This document shows, piece after piece, positions 7,759-16,271 of a DNA stretch of 64,000 bases. The stretch lies in NCBI RefSeq assembly GCF_018398875.1, contig NZ_JAGWDK010000013.1:62001-126000 (forward strand), read 5' to 3'. Positions within the stretch are counted from its first letter, which is position 1, and each line of letters begins with the position of its first letter. A program made the translations under genes and the position numbers. The notes beneath the pieces were generated by a model. That model saw only the letters and a program-made list of their open reading frames with translations. It ran no database searches and was not told where the DNA came from. The stretch comes from Bradyrhizobium sp. sGM-13. Its GTDB lineage: Bacteria; Pseudomonadota; Alphaproteobacteria; Rhizobiales; Xanthobacteraceae.

Positions 7759-9261
7759 ATGAACGTTCAAAGCCAGATCGACGCAACGTCGCTCCGCACG
7801 ACCGAGCATTTCGACGTCCTGATCGCCGGCGCCGGCATCTCCGGCGTGGGAGCGGCCTATCACCTCACCACGCAGTGCCCGGGAACGACGTTCGTGGCGC
7901 TGGAAGCGCAAAAAACCTTCGGCGGCACCTGGACCACCCACCGCTATCCCGGCATCCGCTCCGACAGCGACCTGCACACCTTCGGCTACCGCTTCAAGCC
8001 GTGGACAACAGCGCCGATCGCGAGCGCCGCGGAAATCCTGAAATACATGGGCGAGGTGATCGAGGAAAACGATCTCGCTCCTCACATCCGCTACCGGCAC
8101 ACCATCACTTCAGCGAGATGGTCGAGCGAGGAAAACCTCTGGACCATCGAAGCCACGCGCACCGACACTGGCGAGAGGCTGCGCTTCACCGCCAATTTCT
8201 TCTGGATGTGTCAGGGCTATTACCGCCACACCGAGGGCTATACGCCGGAGTGGAAGGACATGGCCAAGTTCAAGGGACCGATCGTTCATCCACAGAAATG
8301 GCCTGAAGACCTCGACTACAAGAACAAGCGCGTCGTCGTGATCGGCTCGGGCGCGACCGCGGCGACGCTGATCCCGGCGCTGGCTCCCGATTGCGCGCAC
8401 GTCACGATGCTGCAGCGTTCGCCCACGTATTTTCGCACCGGGCGCAACGCGATCGAGATCGCCGAGGAGCTGCGGAAGCTGCAGGTCGACGAAACCTGGA
8501 TTCACGAAATCACACGACGGAAAATCCTGTTCGACCAGGACGCCTTCACCCGCAAGACGTTCAATGAGCCGGAAGCGGCCAAGAAGGATTTGTTGTCGGC
8601 GGTCGAAGCCTATCTCGGCAAGGACTACGACATCGCAACGCACTTCACGCCAAAATACCGGCCGTGGCGGCAGCGCATCGCCTTCATTCCTGATGGAGAC
8701 CTGTTCCAGGGTATCAAGTCCGGCAAGGCCTCCGTCGTCACCGACGAGATCGAGAGCTTCACCGAAAAGGGCATCCTGCTGAAATCCGGCAAGGAGCTGG
8801 AAGCCGACATCATCATCACCGCGACCGGCTTTAACCTCTGCGCTACCGGCGACATCGAGTTTGCCATCGATGGCAAGCCGCTCGACTTCGCCGATACCGT
8901 GACCTATCGCGGCATGATGTTCACGGGCGTGCCGAACCTCGTCTGGGTGTTCGGCTATTTCCGCGCGAGCTGGACGCTGCGCGTCGATCTCGTTGCCGAC
9001 TTCGTCTGCCGGCTGCTCTCGCACATGAAAAAGACCGGCGCGAAAAAGGTAACGCCGCAGCTTCGTCCCGAAGACCACAACATGCCGCTGTTGCCCTGGA
9101 TCGATCCGGAAAATTTCAATCCTGGCTACATGATGCGCGGCATGCATCTGCTGCCCAAGCGCGGCGACAAGCCGGAATGGCAGCACAATCAGGACTACTG
9201 GGCGGAAAAGGACGAATTTCCGGCGATCGACCTCAAGGACAAGGCATTCGTTTACGGCTGA
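7759..9261 (+). CDS. Flavin-dependent monooxygenase of the Baeyer-Villiger class
   Basis: 500 aa. FAD-binding Rossmann motif GAGISG at 24-29, a second (NADPH) Rossmann motif GSGATA at about 196-201, and between them the class fingerprint FxGxxxHxxxWP read as FKGPIVHPQKWP at residues 171-182. That fingerprint separates Baeyer-Villiger monooxygenases from other FMOs. A third conserved piece, DIIITATGFN, follows. The enzyme should insert oxygen into a ketone, or oxidise a heteroatom, using NADPH and O2. An AGGGAAG-like site precedes the ATG. It is a single-gene unit between two hairpins, and the substrate is unknown. Confidence 0.93.
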   Translation: MNVQSQIDATSLRTTEHFDVLIAGAGISGVGAAYHLTTQCPGTTFVALEAQKTFGGTWTTHRYPGIRSDSDLHTFGYRFKPWTTAPIASAAEILKYMGEVIEENDLAPHIRYRHTITSARWSSEENLWTIEATRTDTGERLRFTANFFWMCQGYYRHTEGYTPEWKDMAKFKGPIVHPQKWPEDLDYKNKRVVVIGSGATAATLIPALAPDCAHVTMLQRSPTYFRTGRNAIEIAEELRKLQVDETWIHEITRRKILFDQDAFTRKTFNEPEAAKKDLLSAVEAYLGKDYDIATHFTPKYRPWRQRIAFIPDGDLFQGIKSGKASVVTDEIESFTEKGILLKSGKELEADIIITATGFNLCATGDIEFAIDGKPLDFADTVTYRGMMFTGVPNLVWVFGYFRASWTLRVDLVADFVCRLLSHMKKTGAKKVTPQLRPEDHNMPLLPWIDPENFNPGYMMRGMHLLPKRGDKPEWQHNQDYWAEKDEFPAIDLKDKAFVYG

Positions 9262-9281
9262 AGCTGGCCGGCTGATGTTCT

Positions 9282-9308
9282 GAGTGACGGGTGTACATCC
9301 CGTCACTC
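9282..9308. terminator. Bidirectional terminator-like hairpin between convergent genes
   Basis: Perfect 10-bp stem GAGTGACGGG (9282-9291) / CCCGTCACTC (9299-9308), 7-nt loop. No T-run on either side, so Rho-independent activity is uncertain. It sits in the 51-nt gap between the convergent monooxygenase and methyltransferase genes. Confidence 0.6.
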
Positions 9309-9312
9309 GGTG

Positions 9313-10329
9313 TCAGCGGGGACGAGCCTCCATCACATTAAAGCGGCCGGCTGGATAAACCGCGGCCAGATCGAATCCGCTCTGGTCGAGCAATTCGCGG
9401 TATTGTCCCTTGGTGCGCTCGAGCCCTCCGGGCCCGCGAAGCATGTTCAGATCGCTCAGCGCCTGCTCCCGGTCTTCGTCCGCCATGGTTGGCATCTCCG
9501 GCATCAGCCGTTCCACCAGAAGCAGCTTGCCTTCGCCCGGGAGCGCCTTGCGACAGTTTTGCAGGATCGTGACACTGCGCGCATCATCCCAGTCGTGAAT
9601 GATGCTCTTGAGAATGATTGCATCGGCGACCGCCGGCACGGTCTTGAAGAAATCGCCGGCCACAAATTCCACGCGGTCATCGACGCCGATCTGCCTGAGA
9701 TGCTTGCTCGCGGCCTCGGCACATCTTGGAAGGTCGAAAACAGTTCCGCGCAGTTTCCGGTTTTGTTGCGCGATGGGGCCGAGCAATTCGCCGGATCCGC
9801 CGCCCACGTCCATCAGGTGGCGTATCCCGCTGAAATCGTAGGAGCGAAGGACATTCGGCGTTACCAGCCGCGTAAGCTCCACCATCGCGGCATTGAATTT
9901 GTCGACATATTCGGGGCTTCGGCCCATCAAATCGAAACTGTTGGAAAGACCCATCAACTGCGCGGCAGTCTTGCCGGTCATGATGGTTTCGAGCATTCCG
10001 CTCCAGGATTTTGAAAGCATTTCAGCTTCAAGAATGGCCCAGCTCTTGAACGAGTGCTCGGCAGAGCCGTCGAGGCAGGCACCTACTTCCGTCAACGCAT
10101 AGCCGCCGTCGCCGGTCCGCGCGCATATGCCGATGGTGGAAAGCGCGGTGAGCAGACGTCCAAGCGTCCGTTCATCCGCGCCGGTTGCCTTTGCGAGTTC
10201 GCCAGGCGACTTTGGTCCCTCCCGCAACAATTCGGCGAGCCCAAGTCTGGCCGCGACATAGATCACGTCCGTCACACGGTGCGACTGTATCAAGTCGAAA
10301 AGTTTGAGAGCGGATACTTGCGATGACAT
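9313..10329 (-). CDS. SAM-dependent O-methyltransferase (dimerising winged-helix type)
   Basis: 338 aa, typical for the family. An N-terminal winged-helix/dimerisation domain (about 1-100: LGLAELLREGPKSPGELAKA and LLTALSTIGIC) precedes the class I methyltransferase fold with SAM motif LMDVGGGSGELLG near residue 172. It also has FDLPRCAEAA and FKTVPAVADAIILKSIIHDW, where the HDW is the usual catalytic-His region of plant-type OMTs and bacterial CrtF/TcmN-like enzymes. It likely methylates a hydroxyl on a small aromatic or polyketide substrate. Downstream of the Bug gene on the same strand with an 18-nt gap, so probably in one operon with marR and the Bug gene. Confidence 0.88.
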   Translation of the reverse strand: MSSQVSALKLFDLIQSHRVTDVIYVAARLGLAELLREGPKSPGELAKATGADERTLGRLLTALSTIGICARTGDGGYALTEVGACLDGSAEHSFKSWAILEAEMLSKSWSGMLETIMTGKTAAQLMGLSNSFDLMGRSPEYVDKFNAAMVELTRLVTPNVLRSYDFSGIRHLMDVGGGSGELLGPIAQQNRKLRGTVFDLPRCAEAASKHLRQIGVDDRVEFVAGDFFKTVPAVADAIILKSIIHDWDDARSVTILQNCRKALPGEGKLLLVERLMPEMPTMADEDREQALSDLNMLRGPGGLERTKGQYRELLDQSGFDLAAVYPAGRFNVMEARPR

Positions 10330-10347
10330 CGTATCTCCGATCGCTCA

Positions 10348-11385
10348 TTATTGCGGATTCCGGATATCGATCAGTTTCGTGATTTCGCTCACCCAGGCGC
10401 GTTGCTTTTCTATCGCGCCCATCAGTTCCTCGGGCGTGCCACTTAGCACATTGTGGCCGCTTGCTTCCAGTTTCCGGCGAACGTCGGCATCCCGACAGAT
10501 TGCGGCAACGTCCGCCGCAATTCGGCTTCGCAGATTTGCAGGCATGTCCTTGCCACCAAAAATTCCGGCCAGCCCATCAATTTCAAGTTCGGGGTGACCT
10601 AGCTCGCGAACAGTCTTGATCTCTGGCAGCGCGGCGGCGCGACTAGGGTTTACGACCGCGAGGAAGCGCGCCTTTCCGGCTTGCACTGGTGAGGAGGACG
10701 CCGTCAAAGACGTCAGCAGCGCTTGTATCCTGCCTTCGCCAAGATCAGCTTGGGGTTGCGAAGCGTCCCGGTAGCTGACGAAGTTCATCTTCAGATCGTT
10801 TTGTTTCAGAAACGCCGCAAATACATATCGCGGTAAGGTCGGCCCGGACGTCCATGCATATTTCTCCGGGTTGGATCGCAGTACCGCGATCAGCTCCGGA
10901 ATGCTCTGTACTGGAAGTTGGTTGCTCACAGCAAGGGTCAGTACGATCGAAGTGGTGGCTGCGATTGGCACCAGATCCTGATTGACATCGTACGGCAGCT
11001 TGTCGACGAGCAACGGTGCCACAGTGATCGACCCTCCAACGGTATACAGCAGCGCATGGTCGTCACGGCTCGCGACAAACGATCCAACGCCAATGGTGCC
11101 TTCAGCGCCGGGTTTAACCTCAACCACGACAGGCTTGCCCCATTTTTTGCTGAGAGCATCGGCGAATATTCGAGCCGCCGCATCGTTGGCGCTTCCGGCC
11201 GGAAAAGTTACAATCAATTTGACCTGACGTTCAGGCCAATCCGCACTTGCGGGAAGTGACCAGGCGAGAGCCACGACGCAAACCGAGATGGCTGAGAAGC
11301 AACGCCGTCTTCGCGTATTGCAACGGCTGGCTTTTTGAGAATTTGACGGTATCGATCGACTAAGCGCCTTCCAAACCGCTTTCAC
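10348..11385 (-). CDS. Bug-family tripartite tricarboxylate transporter substrate-binding protein
   Basis: 345 aa from a GTG at 11385, chosen because GGGAGGT ends about 7 nt upstream; an open frame continues further 5' but is antisense-like and Cys/Arg-rich. The signal peptide (CFSAISVCVVALAWSLPASA) is followed by DWPERQVKLIVTFPAGSANDAAARIFADAL, the conserved Bug start. Bug proteins are periplasmic receptors for organic acids. No TctA/TctB membrane genes are nearby, so this is one of the solo receptors common in Bradyrhizobium and Betaproteobacteria. Its start overlaps the marR stop by 26 nt, implying translational coupling. Confidence 0.9.
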   Translation of the reverse strand: MKAVWKALSRSIPSNSQKASRCNTRRRRCFSAISVCVVALAWSLPASADWPERQVKLIVTFPAGSANDAAARIFADALSKKWGKPVVVEVKPGAEGTIGVGSFVASRDDHALLYTVGGSITVAPLLVDKLPYDVNQDLVPIAATTSIVLTLAVSNQLPVQSIPELIAVLRSNPEKYAWTSGPTLPRYVFAAFLKQNDLKMNFVSYRDASQPQADLGEGRIQALLTSLTASSSPVQAGKARFLAVVNPSRAAALPEIKTVRELGHPELEIDGLAGIFGGKDMPANLRSRIAADVAAICRDADVRRKLEASGHNVLSGTPEELMGAIEKQRAWVSEITKLIDIRNPQ

Positions 11386-11917
11386 GGCGACCTCCCATTT
11401 TGGTTTCAGGATTCGATTTGCGCTTCGGCTTCCGTCGTCCGTTGCCGGGACGAGCGTAGGAATCATTTGCTTCGATAACGCGGACGAGCATATCCAGAAG
11501 GGCGGCACGCTCAGCTTTCGATAAGGGCGCCAGCAGGCGCTCCTGGGCCGACAGCAACGTGGGACGCAAGCGGCGGCGCAAGTCAGTGCCTCGCGCCGTG
11601 ACATAGAGCTTGCGTGACCGCCGATCTTCGGGATCGATCTTTCGCTCGACAAGGCCCTTCCCTTCGAGCACGTCGATCATTTGGCCGAAATTGACCGCGT
11701 CAACTCCCATGCGATTTGCAGCCTCTTTCTGGCCGCTTCCCGGGGCCTCCTGGACCGACGCCATCACACCCCAGAGCAGCGGGGTCAGATCTTCGGGCGC
11801 GAGAATCTCGGCCGTGACACCGAGACAGATTTGATGAAAGCGCCGAGCCAGATGAGCCGGCACCCGGTGCGACGGCAGGACCAATGATTTGTGTGGCCGG
11901 GAGTGATGCTCTGACAT
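11360..11917 (-). CDS. MarR-family transcriptional regulator
   Basis: 185 aa. Winged-helix MarR fold with LTPLLWGVMASVQEAPGSGQ, recognition-helix region ANRMGVDAVNFGQMIDVLEGKGLVER and wing DPEDRRSRKLYVTARG (the DRR...LTxxG pattern). The C-terminal 35 residues are basic and variable. It is the first gene of a likely marR-Bug-methyltransferase operon. A perfect AT-rich palindrome lies 17 nt upstream of its start codon, the usual position of a MarR autoregulatory operator. Confidence 0.92.
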   Translation of the reverse strand: MSEHHSRPHKSLVLPSHRVPAHLARRFHQICLGVTAEILAPEDLTPLLWGVMASVQEAPGSGQKEAANRMGVDAVNFGQMIDVLEGKGLVERKIDPEDRRSRKLYVTARGTDLRRRLRPTLLSAQERLLAPLSKAERAALLDMLVRVIEANDSYARPGNGRRKPKRKSNPETKMGGRRESGLEGA

Positions 11918-11933
11918 GTCCCATACGCTGAAT

Positions 11934-11955
11934 ATTCTTATAATAAGAATTCTTA
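11934..11955. promoter_or_regulatory. Palindromic operator candidate for the MarR regulator
   Basis: ATTCTTAT-A-ATAAGAAT is a perfect 8+8 inverted repeat at 11934-11950. The half-site ATTCTTA recurs at 11949-11955, giving a second palindrome AAGAATTCTT (11945-11954). It lies just upstream of marR. MarR dimers typically bind AT-rich palindromes of this size; binding itself is inferred. Confidence 0.6.
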
Positions 11956-12007
11956 CGATAGTTCGACGGTGGGGACAATCGCGTTGTTTGATGCGGGCTT
12001 AGCGCCA

Positions 12008-12078
12008 TGTATACTTTGTAGGTATTATGATAATCTAGACTGCTGAAATTTGCCTTAAAGCCTATAGTACTGTATACA
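12008..12078. promoter_or_regulatory. Two TGTATAC sites upstream of vanA, candidate GntR/FCD operators
   Basis: TGTATACT at 12008-12015 and the perfect palindrome TGTATACA at 12071-12078. The second is 30 nt from the vanA start codon. FadR-subfamily (FCD) regulators often use TNGTATACNA-type sites, and the gene after vanA encodes one. Assignment is inference. Confidence 0.4.
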
Positions 12079-12108
12079 CTCTGAACTCAGAACGTCAGGA
12101 GTGCATCA

Positions 12109-13158
12109 ATGCCGTCCTCATTCCCCCTCAATGCCTGGTACGCCGCCGCCTGGGACGTCGACATCAAGCGCGCGCTGTTTCCGCGCACGATCTGCGGCAA
12201 GCATGTCGTGATGTACCGCCAGTCCAACGGGCGGGTCTGCGCGCTGGAGGACGCCTGCTGGCACCGTCTGGTGCCACTCTCGAAGGGACGACTCGACGGC
12301 GATACAGTCGTCTGCGGCTATCACGGGCTGAAATTCAATGCGCAGGGCCGCTGCACCTACATGCCCTCGCAGGAGACTATCAATCCCTCCGCCTGCGTGC
12401 GGTCCTACCCGGTGGTCGAGCGCCATCGCTTCATCTGGCTGTGGATGGGCGACCCGGCACTGGCCGATCCCGCGCTGGTGCCTGACATGCACTGGAACGA
12501 CGACCCCGCCTGGGCGGGTGACGGCAAGACCATTCACGTCAAATGCGACTACCGCCTCGTGGTCGATAATCTGATGGACCTCACCCACGAAACCTTCGTG
12601 CACGGCTCCAGCATCGGCAATGATCACGTCGCCGAAGCCCCGTTCGACGTCACCCATGGCGACAAGACCGTCACCGTGACGCGCTGGATGAAGGGTATCG
12701 ACGCGCCGCCGTTCTGGTCCGCGCAGTTGCAGAAGCCGGGCCCGGTCGACCGCTGGCAGATCATCCATTTCCAGGCGCCCGGCACCGTCAATATCGACGT
12801 TGGCGTCGCGCCCGCCGGCACCGGCGCGCCGGAGGGCGACCGCTCGCAGGGCGTCAACGGCTTTGTGCTCAACACCATGACGCCGGAGACCGACACCACC
12901 TGTCATTACTTCTGGGCCTTCGTCCGCAATTACCGGACGACCGAACAGAAACTGACCACCGAAATTCGCGAAGGCGTGTCGAACATCTTCCACGAGGATG
13001 AAACCATCCTCGAAGCGCAGCAGCGCGCGATGGACGAGAATCCAGACCGCACGTTCTACAATCTCAACATCGATGCGGGAGCGATGTGGGCGCGGCGCGT
13101 GATCGACCGGATGGTGGCGCGCGAGAGCGCACCGCAGACCATGCAGGCTGCGGAGTGA
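12109..13158 (+). CDS. vanA: Rieske aromatic O-demethylase oxygenase subunit (vanillate demethylase type)
   Basis: 349 aa, the standard VanA length. Rieske [2Fe-2S] ligands C50-x-H52 and C69-x2-H72 (CWH...CGYH), then the mononuclear iron site around residues 153-165 (VVDNLMDLTHETFVH, with His160 and His165). The oxygenase of the two-component system removes the methyl group of vanillate or a related methoxy-arene as formaldehyde. SD-like AGGAG lies 8 nt before the ATG. It is followed at 4 nt by a GntR regulator and then a VanB-type reductase, which supports the demethylase role. Substrate could be another methoxylated or halogenated aromatic. Confidence 0.9.
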   Translation: MPSSFPLNAWYAAAWDVDIKRALFPRTICGKHVVMYRQSNGRVCALEDACWHRLVPLSKGRLDGDTVVCGYHGLKFNAQGRCTYMPSQETINPSACVRSYPVVERHRFIWLWMGDPALADPALVPDMHWNDDPAWAGDGKTIHVKCDYRLVVDNLMDLTHETFVHGSSIGNDHVAEAPFDVTHGDKTVTVTRWMKGIDAPPFWSAQLQKPGPVDRWQIIHFQAPGTVNIDVGVAPAGTGAPEGDRSQGVNGFVLNTMTPETDTTCHYFWAFVRNYRTTEQKLTTEIREGVSNIFHEDETILEAQQRAMDENPDRTFYNLNIDAGAMWARRVIDRMVARESAPQTMQAAE

Positions 13159-13162
13159 GGAA

Positions 13163-13915
13163 ATGAGCGAGCGTGACGCCGAACGCTCCGTGTCGCAGAC
13201 CGTGCGGGCGCAGCTCGCGCTGCGTGACATGATACTGTCCGGGAGGCTGCGCCCGGGCGAACGCATCTCCGAACTGCAGGCGGTCGACGTCACCGGCGTG
13301 TCGCGGACCCCGGTGCGGCTGGCGCTGGTCCGGCTGGAGGATGAAGGCCTGCTGCAAGCGATCCCGTCCGGCGGCTTCATGGTGAAAGCATTCACCGAGC
13401 GCGACATTCTGGACTCGATCGAGTTGCGCGGCACGCTTGAGGGCCTCGCCGCGCGCTTTGCGGCCGAGCGCGGCGTCAGCGCGCGTAGCCTTGAGCCGCT
13501 CAAGGAGTGCCTTGCCGATCTCGACCAACTGGTTCGGCAGGACCCGATCTCGGTCGAAGCCTTTTCCGCCTATGTGACGATGAACGCGCGGTTTCACGCG
13601 CTGCTGAACGAATTGTCCGCCAGCGCGCCGCTGATCCGGGAGATCGACCGCGTCTCGGCGCTGCCGTTCGCTTCGCCAAGCGCGTTCGTGATGGCGCAGT
13701 CGGCGCTGCCCGAGGCGCACCAGATCCTGCTGATCGGGCAGGATCATCACCGCGTCGTGGTCGATGCGATCGAGAACCGCGAGGGCGCGCGGGCCGAAGC
13801 CGTGATGCGCGAACATTCCCGCCTCGCCGCGCGCAACCTGCGGCTCGCGATCCGAAACCGCACGCATCTCGATTTGCTGCCCGCGCTCGCCCTTTTGAAA
13901 TCGCCAGTCGAATAG
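13163..13915 (+). CDS. GntR-family regulator with FCD ligand domain (VanR-like)
   Basis: 250 aa. The N-terminal winged helix (LRDMILSGRLRPGERISELQ, then GVSRTPVRLALVRLEDEGLL) is the GntR recognition pattern. The C-terminal all-helical FCD domain shows ERDILDSIELRGTLEGLAARFAA and HHRVVVDAIENREGARAEAVMREH with the metal/ligand-binding His set. In related clusters the regulator represses demethylase genes and is released by vanillate; that is family knowledge. It is inserted between vanA and vanB with gaps of 4 and 9 nt, so it is co-transcribed with its presumed targets. Confidence 0.9.
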   Translation: MSERDAERSVSQTVRAQLALRDMILSGRLRPGERISELQAVDVTGVSRTPVRLALVRLEDEGLLQAIPSGGFMVKAFTERDILDSIELRGTLEGLAARFAAERGVSARSLEPLKECLADLDQLVRQDPISVEAFSAYVTMNARFHALLNELSASAPLIREIDRVSALPFASPSAFVMAQSALPEAHQILLIGQDHHRVVVDAIENREGARAEAVMREHSRLAARNLRLAIRNRTHLDLLPALALLKSPVE

Positions 13916-13924
13916 AGATAGCCC

Positions 13925-14905
13925 ATGCGTTTTGCTGAGCAATGGAGCTGGTGCACCGTCGAATCGATCCGCGACGTGACGCCGACGGTCCGCGAATTCC
14001 GCCTGCGTCCTGAAAGCGGCCGAGTGGCGCCCTACTCGGCAGGCAGCCATATCGGCGTCTCCGTGCTGATCGATGGACAGCCGGCGCGGCGCTCCTATTC
14101 GCTGGTGGAGAATGACGATGCCGGCACTTATCGCATCGCGGTGCGGCTGGCGCCGGACAGCCGCGGCGGCTCGCGCGGCATGTGGAATTTGCGAGCTGGC
14201 GCGCGGATCGAAATCTGCAACCCGAGCTCTCTGCTGCATGTCGATTGGACGAGGCGAAATTATTGCCTGATCGCCGGCGGCATCGGCATCACGCCGATCA
14301 CCGGTATCGCCGCCGCGCTGTACCGCAGGAATATCGACGTCACCTTGCACTACGCGGTGAAATCGCGCGGTGATGCAGCCTTCGTCGACGAACTCTCCGC
14401 GCTGCTCGGCGACCGGCTGAACGTCTACGCCTCCGACGAAGGCGCACGGCTCGATCTCGAAGCCACCTTCCGCGCACTGCCGGGCGACGCCATCGCCGTC
14501 ATCTGCGGACCGATGCGGATGCTGGAAGCTGCGCGGCGCGCCTGGAACGAGGCAGGTAGAGCGCCCGCCGATCTGCGCTATGAAACTTTTGGATCAAGCG
14601 GCGTGAAGCCAACGGCTGAATTCCGCGTGCGGCTGAAGGATACCAACACCGAATTGATCGTGCCGCAGAACAGCTCGATGCTGGATGCGCTGAACGGCGC
14701 CGGCTTCGAGGTGATATCGGACTGCCAGCGCGGGGAGTGCGGCGTCTGCGCCGTGAATGTCGTGGCCGTCGAGGGCGAGATCGATCATCGCGACGTGTTC
14801 TTCAGCGATCAGCAGAAGCAGGACAACCGCAAGATCTGCCCCTGCGTGTCACGCGCGATCGGTGTCGTGACCATCGATACGCTGTACCGGGCTGAGGCTG
14901 TCTAA
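13925..14905 (+). CDS. vanB: PDR/VanB-family oxidoreductase (reductase of the Rieske demethylase)
   Basis: 326 aa. Domain order: flavin-binding FNR-like barrel with RSYSL at 56-60, NAD-binding domain with GGIGITP at 118-124 and CGPMRM at about 194-199, and a C-terminal plant-type [2Fe-2S] ferredoxin with C267-x4-C272-x2-C275 and a fourth Cys near 305. This is the phthalate dioxygenase reductase/VanB layout. It passes electrons from NAD(P)H through FMN and the cluster to the VanA Rieske centre. It closes the vanA-gntR-vanB unit. Confidence 0.92.
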   Translation: MRFAEQWSWCTVESIRDVTPTVREFRLRPESGRVAPYSAGSHIGVSVLIDGQPARRSYSLVENDDAGTYRIAVRLAPDSRGGSRGMWNLRAGARIEICNPSSLLHVDWTRRNYCLIAGGIGITPITGIAAALYRRNIDVTLHYAVKSRGDAAFVDELSALLGDRLNVYASDEGARLDLEATFRALPGDAIAVICGPMRMLEAARRAWNEAGRAPADLRYETFGSSGVKPTAEFRVRLKDTNTELIVPQNSSMLDALNGAGFEVISDCQRGECGVCAVNVVAVEGEIDHRDVFFSDQQKQDNRKICPCVSRAIGVVTIDTLYRAEAV

Positions 14906-14936
14906 GTTCATCCTTAGGGCCAAGGACGAACGCGAG

Positions 14937-15644
14937 CTATTGTTGTGACGACAGCTGGATTATCTGGCGCCCGCTATTCATCGCCTTGAGATTGTTGACG
15001 TACTCCTCAGGGCGCTGCCAGCGGTGAGGAACTTTTAGTCCCATGAACTCCGCGATGCTACCGATAAACGCAGTGCAATTGGTTGTCTCAGCGTTCCAAA
15101 CCGGTGAACTCGCCTGTAGTTTCTTGATGTATGCGAAAACCTTTTTTGCATCCGGCTCATTCAAGTAAACCCGGTAACTAGCGGTCAAGTACTGCGGATC
15201 AAGATCGCCATAGCTTGCCGTGGTCTCGGACGGCACCCACAACAAATGACCAAGGACATAAGCTGCAGTGTCTCCAGCAGGGGTAAGGCCCGCGACTTCA
15301 ACTGCTCGCTCGCTTGTCTTCCCGAACCAGACGAAAGCGTGTCCCCAGCTCGCCGCCGTCCTGGCTCTGAAATCAACGTAGTACGGCCCCTTTGCTGATC
15401 CCGATCTCGGCTTTCGAGTCGACTGTGGCGCCGGTTTCGATTCAATGGGCGCATCACTGGAAACAAGCGCGTTCGCGGCGGCGGCGCGCTTGTAGACCTC
15501 CCGTTTCTGGGAAATGACACGTTCCGAGCGGGCGCGAGTGTCAATCTCGCGTGCAGAAGCTGATTGGATGTTGCTCTGAAGCAGGACAGCGAGTGTGAAT
15601 CCCGCAAGCAAGCATATTCCCAACCTCTTCGGCCTATTTGACAC
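14937..15644 (-). CDS. Secreted hypothetical protein with a possible papain-like fold
   Basis: 235 aa with an N-terminal signal peptide (GICLLAGFTLAVLLQ, then SASA) and a basic, low-complexity region to about residue 85. The conserved-looking core holds WGHAFVWFG (His) before TTNCTAFIGSIAEFMGL (Cys). The His-before-Cys order is reminiscent of permuted NlpC/P60 or DUF830-type hydrolases, but I cannot confirm homology. Exported to the periplasm or outside by inference. No operon partner; a small repeat protein gene lies just upstream on the same strand. Confidence 0.75.
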   Translation of the reverse strand: MSNRPKRLGICLLAGFTLAVLLQSNIQSASAREIDTRARSERVISQKREVYKRAAAANALVSSDAPIESKPAPQSTRKPRSGSAKGPYYVDFRARTAASWGHAFVWFGKTSERAVEVAGLTPAGDTAAYVLGHLLWVPSETTASYGDLDPQYLTASYRVYLNEPDAKKVFAYIKKLQASSPVWNAETTNCTAFIGSIAEFMGLKVPHRWQRPEEYVNNLKAMNSGRQIIQLSSQQ

Positions 15645-15696
15645 GCTTCGCCCTTCAACTGTCGACGATAAAGGTCAGATTCAGCGAGACCTTAAG

Positions 15697-15888
15697 TCAA
15701 TACCGCGCATAGGGCCGCGGCGGTGCGACAGGCGTCTTGCCGATTGGCGTCTTCCCGATTGGGGTCTTGCCGATCGGCATCTTGCCGATTTGGGCCGTCT
15801 GATAGACGGGCTGTCGGCGCGGAATGTCGGCAGCACCAGCGGCAGTCACCACGGCAAGCGTTGCACCGGCAACAATCACAATCTTCAT
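15697..15888 (-). CDS. Small secreted protein with pentapeptide IGKTP repeats
   Basis: 63 aa from the ATG at 15888, preceded by AGAGGAAA at SD distance; a GTG one codon upstream is less likely. A 20-residue signal peptide (MKIVIVAGATLAVVTAAGAA) is followed by IPRRQPVYQTAQ and then four consecutive IGKMP/IGKTP units, ending in a Pro-rich tail. The DNA shows the matching 15-bp tandem repeat of a GTCTTGCCGATTGG-like unit on the plus strand. Function unknown. Such short repeats can change copy number by slippage. Confidence 0.6.
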   Translation of the reverse strand: MKIVIVAGATLAVVTAAGAADIPRRQPVYQTAQIGKMPIGKTPIGKTPIGKTPVAPPRPYARY

Positions 15889-16271
15889 CACGGTACTTTT
15901 CCTCTAGGTTAGAAGAAACGAGGCAGTAGACTGCTTCGCGTTCCCCTCAGACCCGCCGTGAGCATGACCGTCGGAATACGTCTACAGTGCGGCAGATCAG
16001 ACAGGTTCGAGCGATAGGTCTGCAGTGCGGCAGATATGAGACACGCGGGAACCTCGACCCTTATTGGGTCTATGGCGCGATAGCCGAACGCCAGTGTCGC
16101 GCCCAATCCATCCGATGGCGATGCCAAGCCGACATTGACGACGGGCCTCCGTTGTTCGGCTTAGAGTCACACTGGGAAGTCCGGAGGTGATCGGCAATAG
16201 AGTAACAGAGGCTGCCATGCGGGCAGCCTCTCGATGCCTTGAAGCTATCCCCACACCGTCGCCTGGCCCCG
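15889..16271. other. Intergenic region with a short direct repeat
   Basis: No credible gene. A 17-bp direct repeat, TCTACAGTGCGGCAGAT at 15981-15997 and TCTGCAGTGCGGCAGAT at 16019-16035 (one mismatch, 38-bp period), is the only structure I see. Confidence 0.4.

Noticed and set aside
12118..14350. Long minus-strand frames opposite vanA, gntR and vanB
   Set aside because: Shadows of a recognised three-gene unit; composition and lack of start sites argue against coding.
15728..15795. Short tandem repeat that might suggest a CRISPR array
   Set aside because: The units are 15 bp with no spacers and encode the IGKTP repeat of a small protein.
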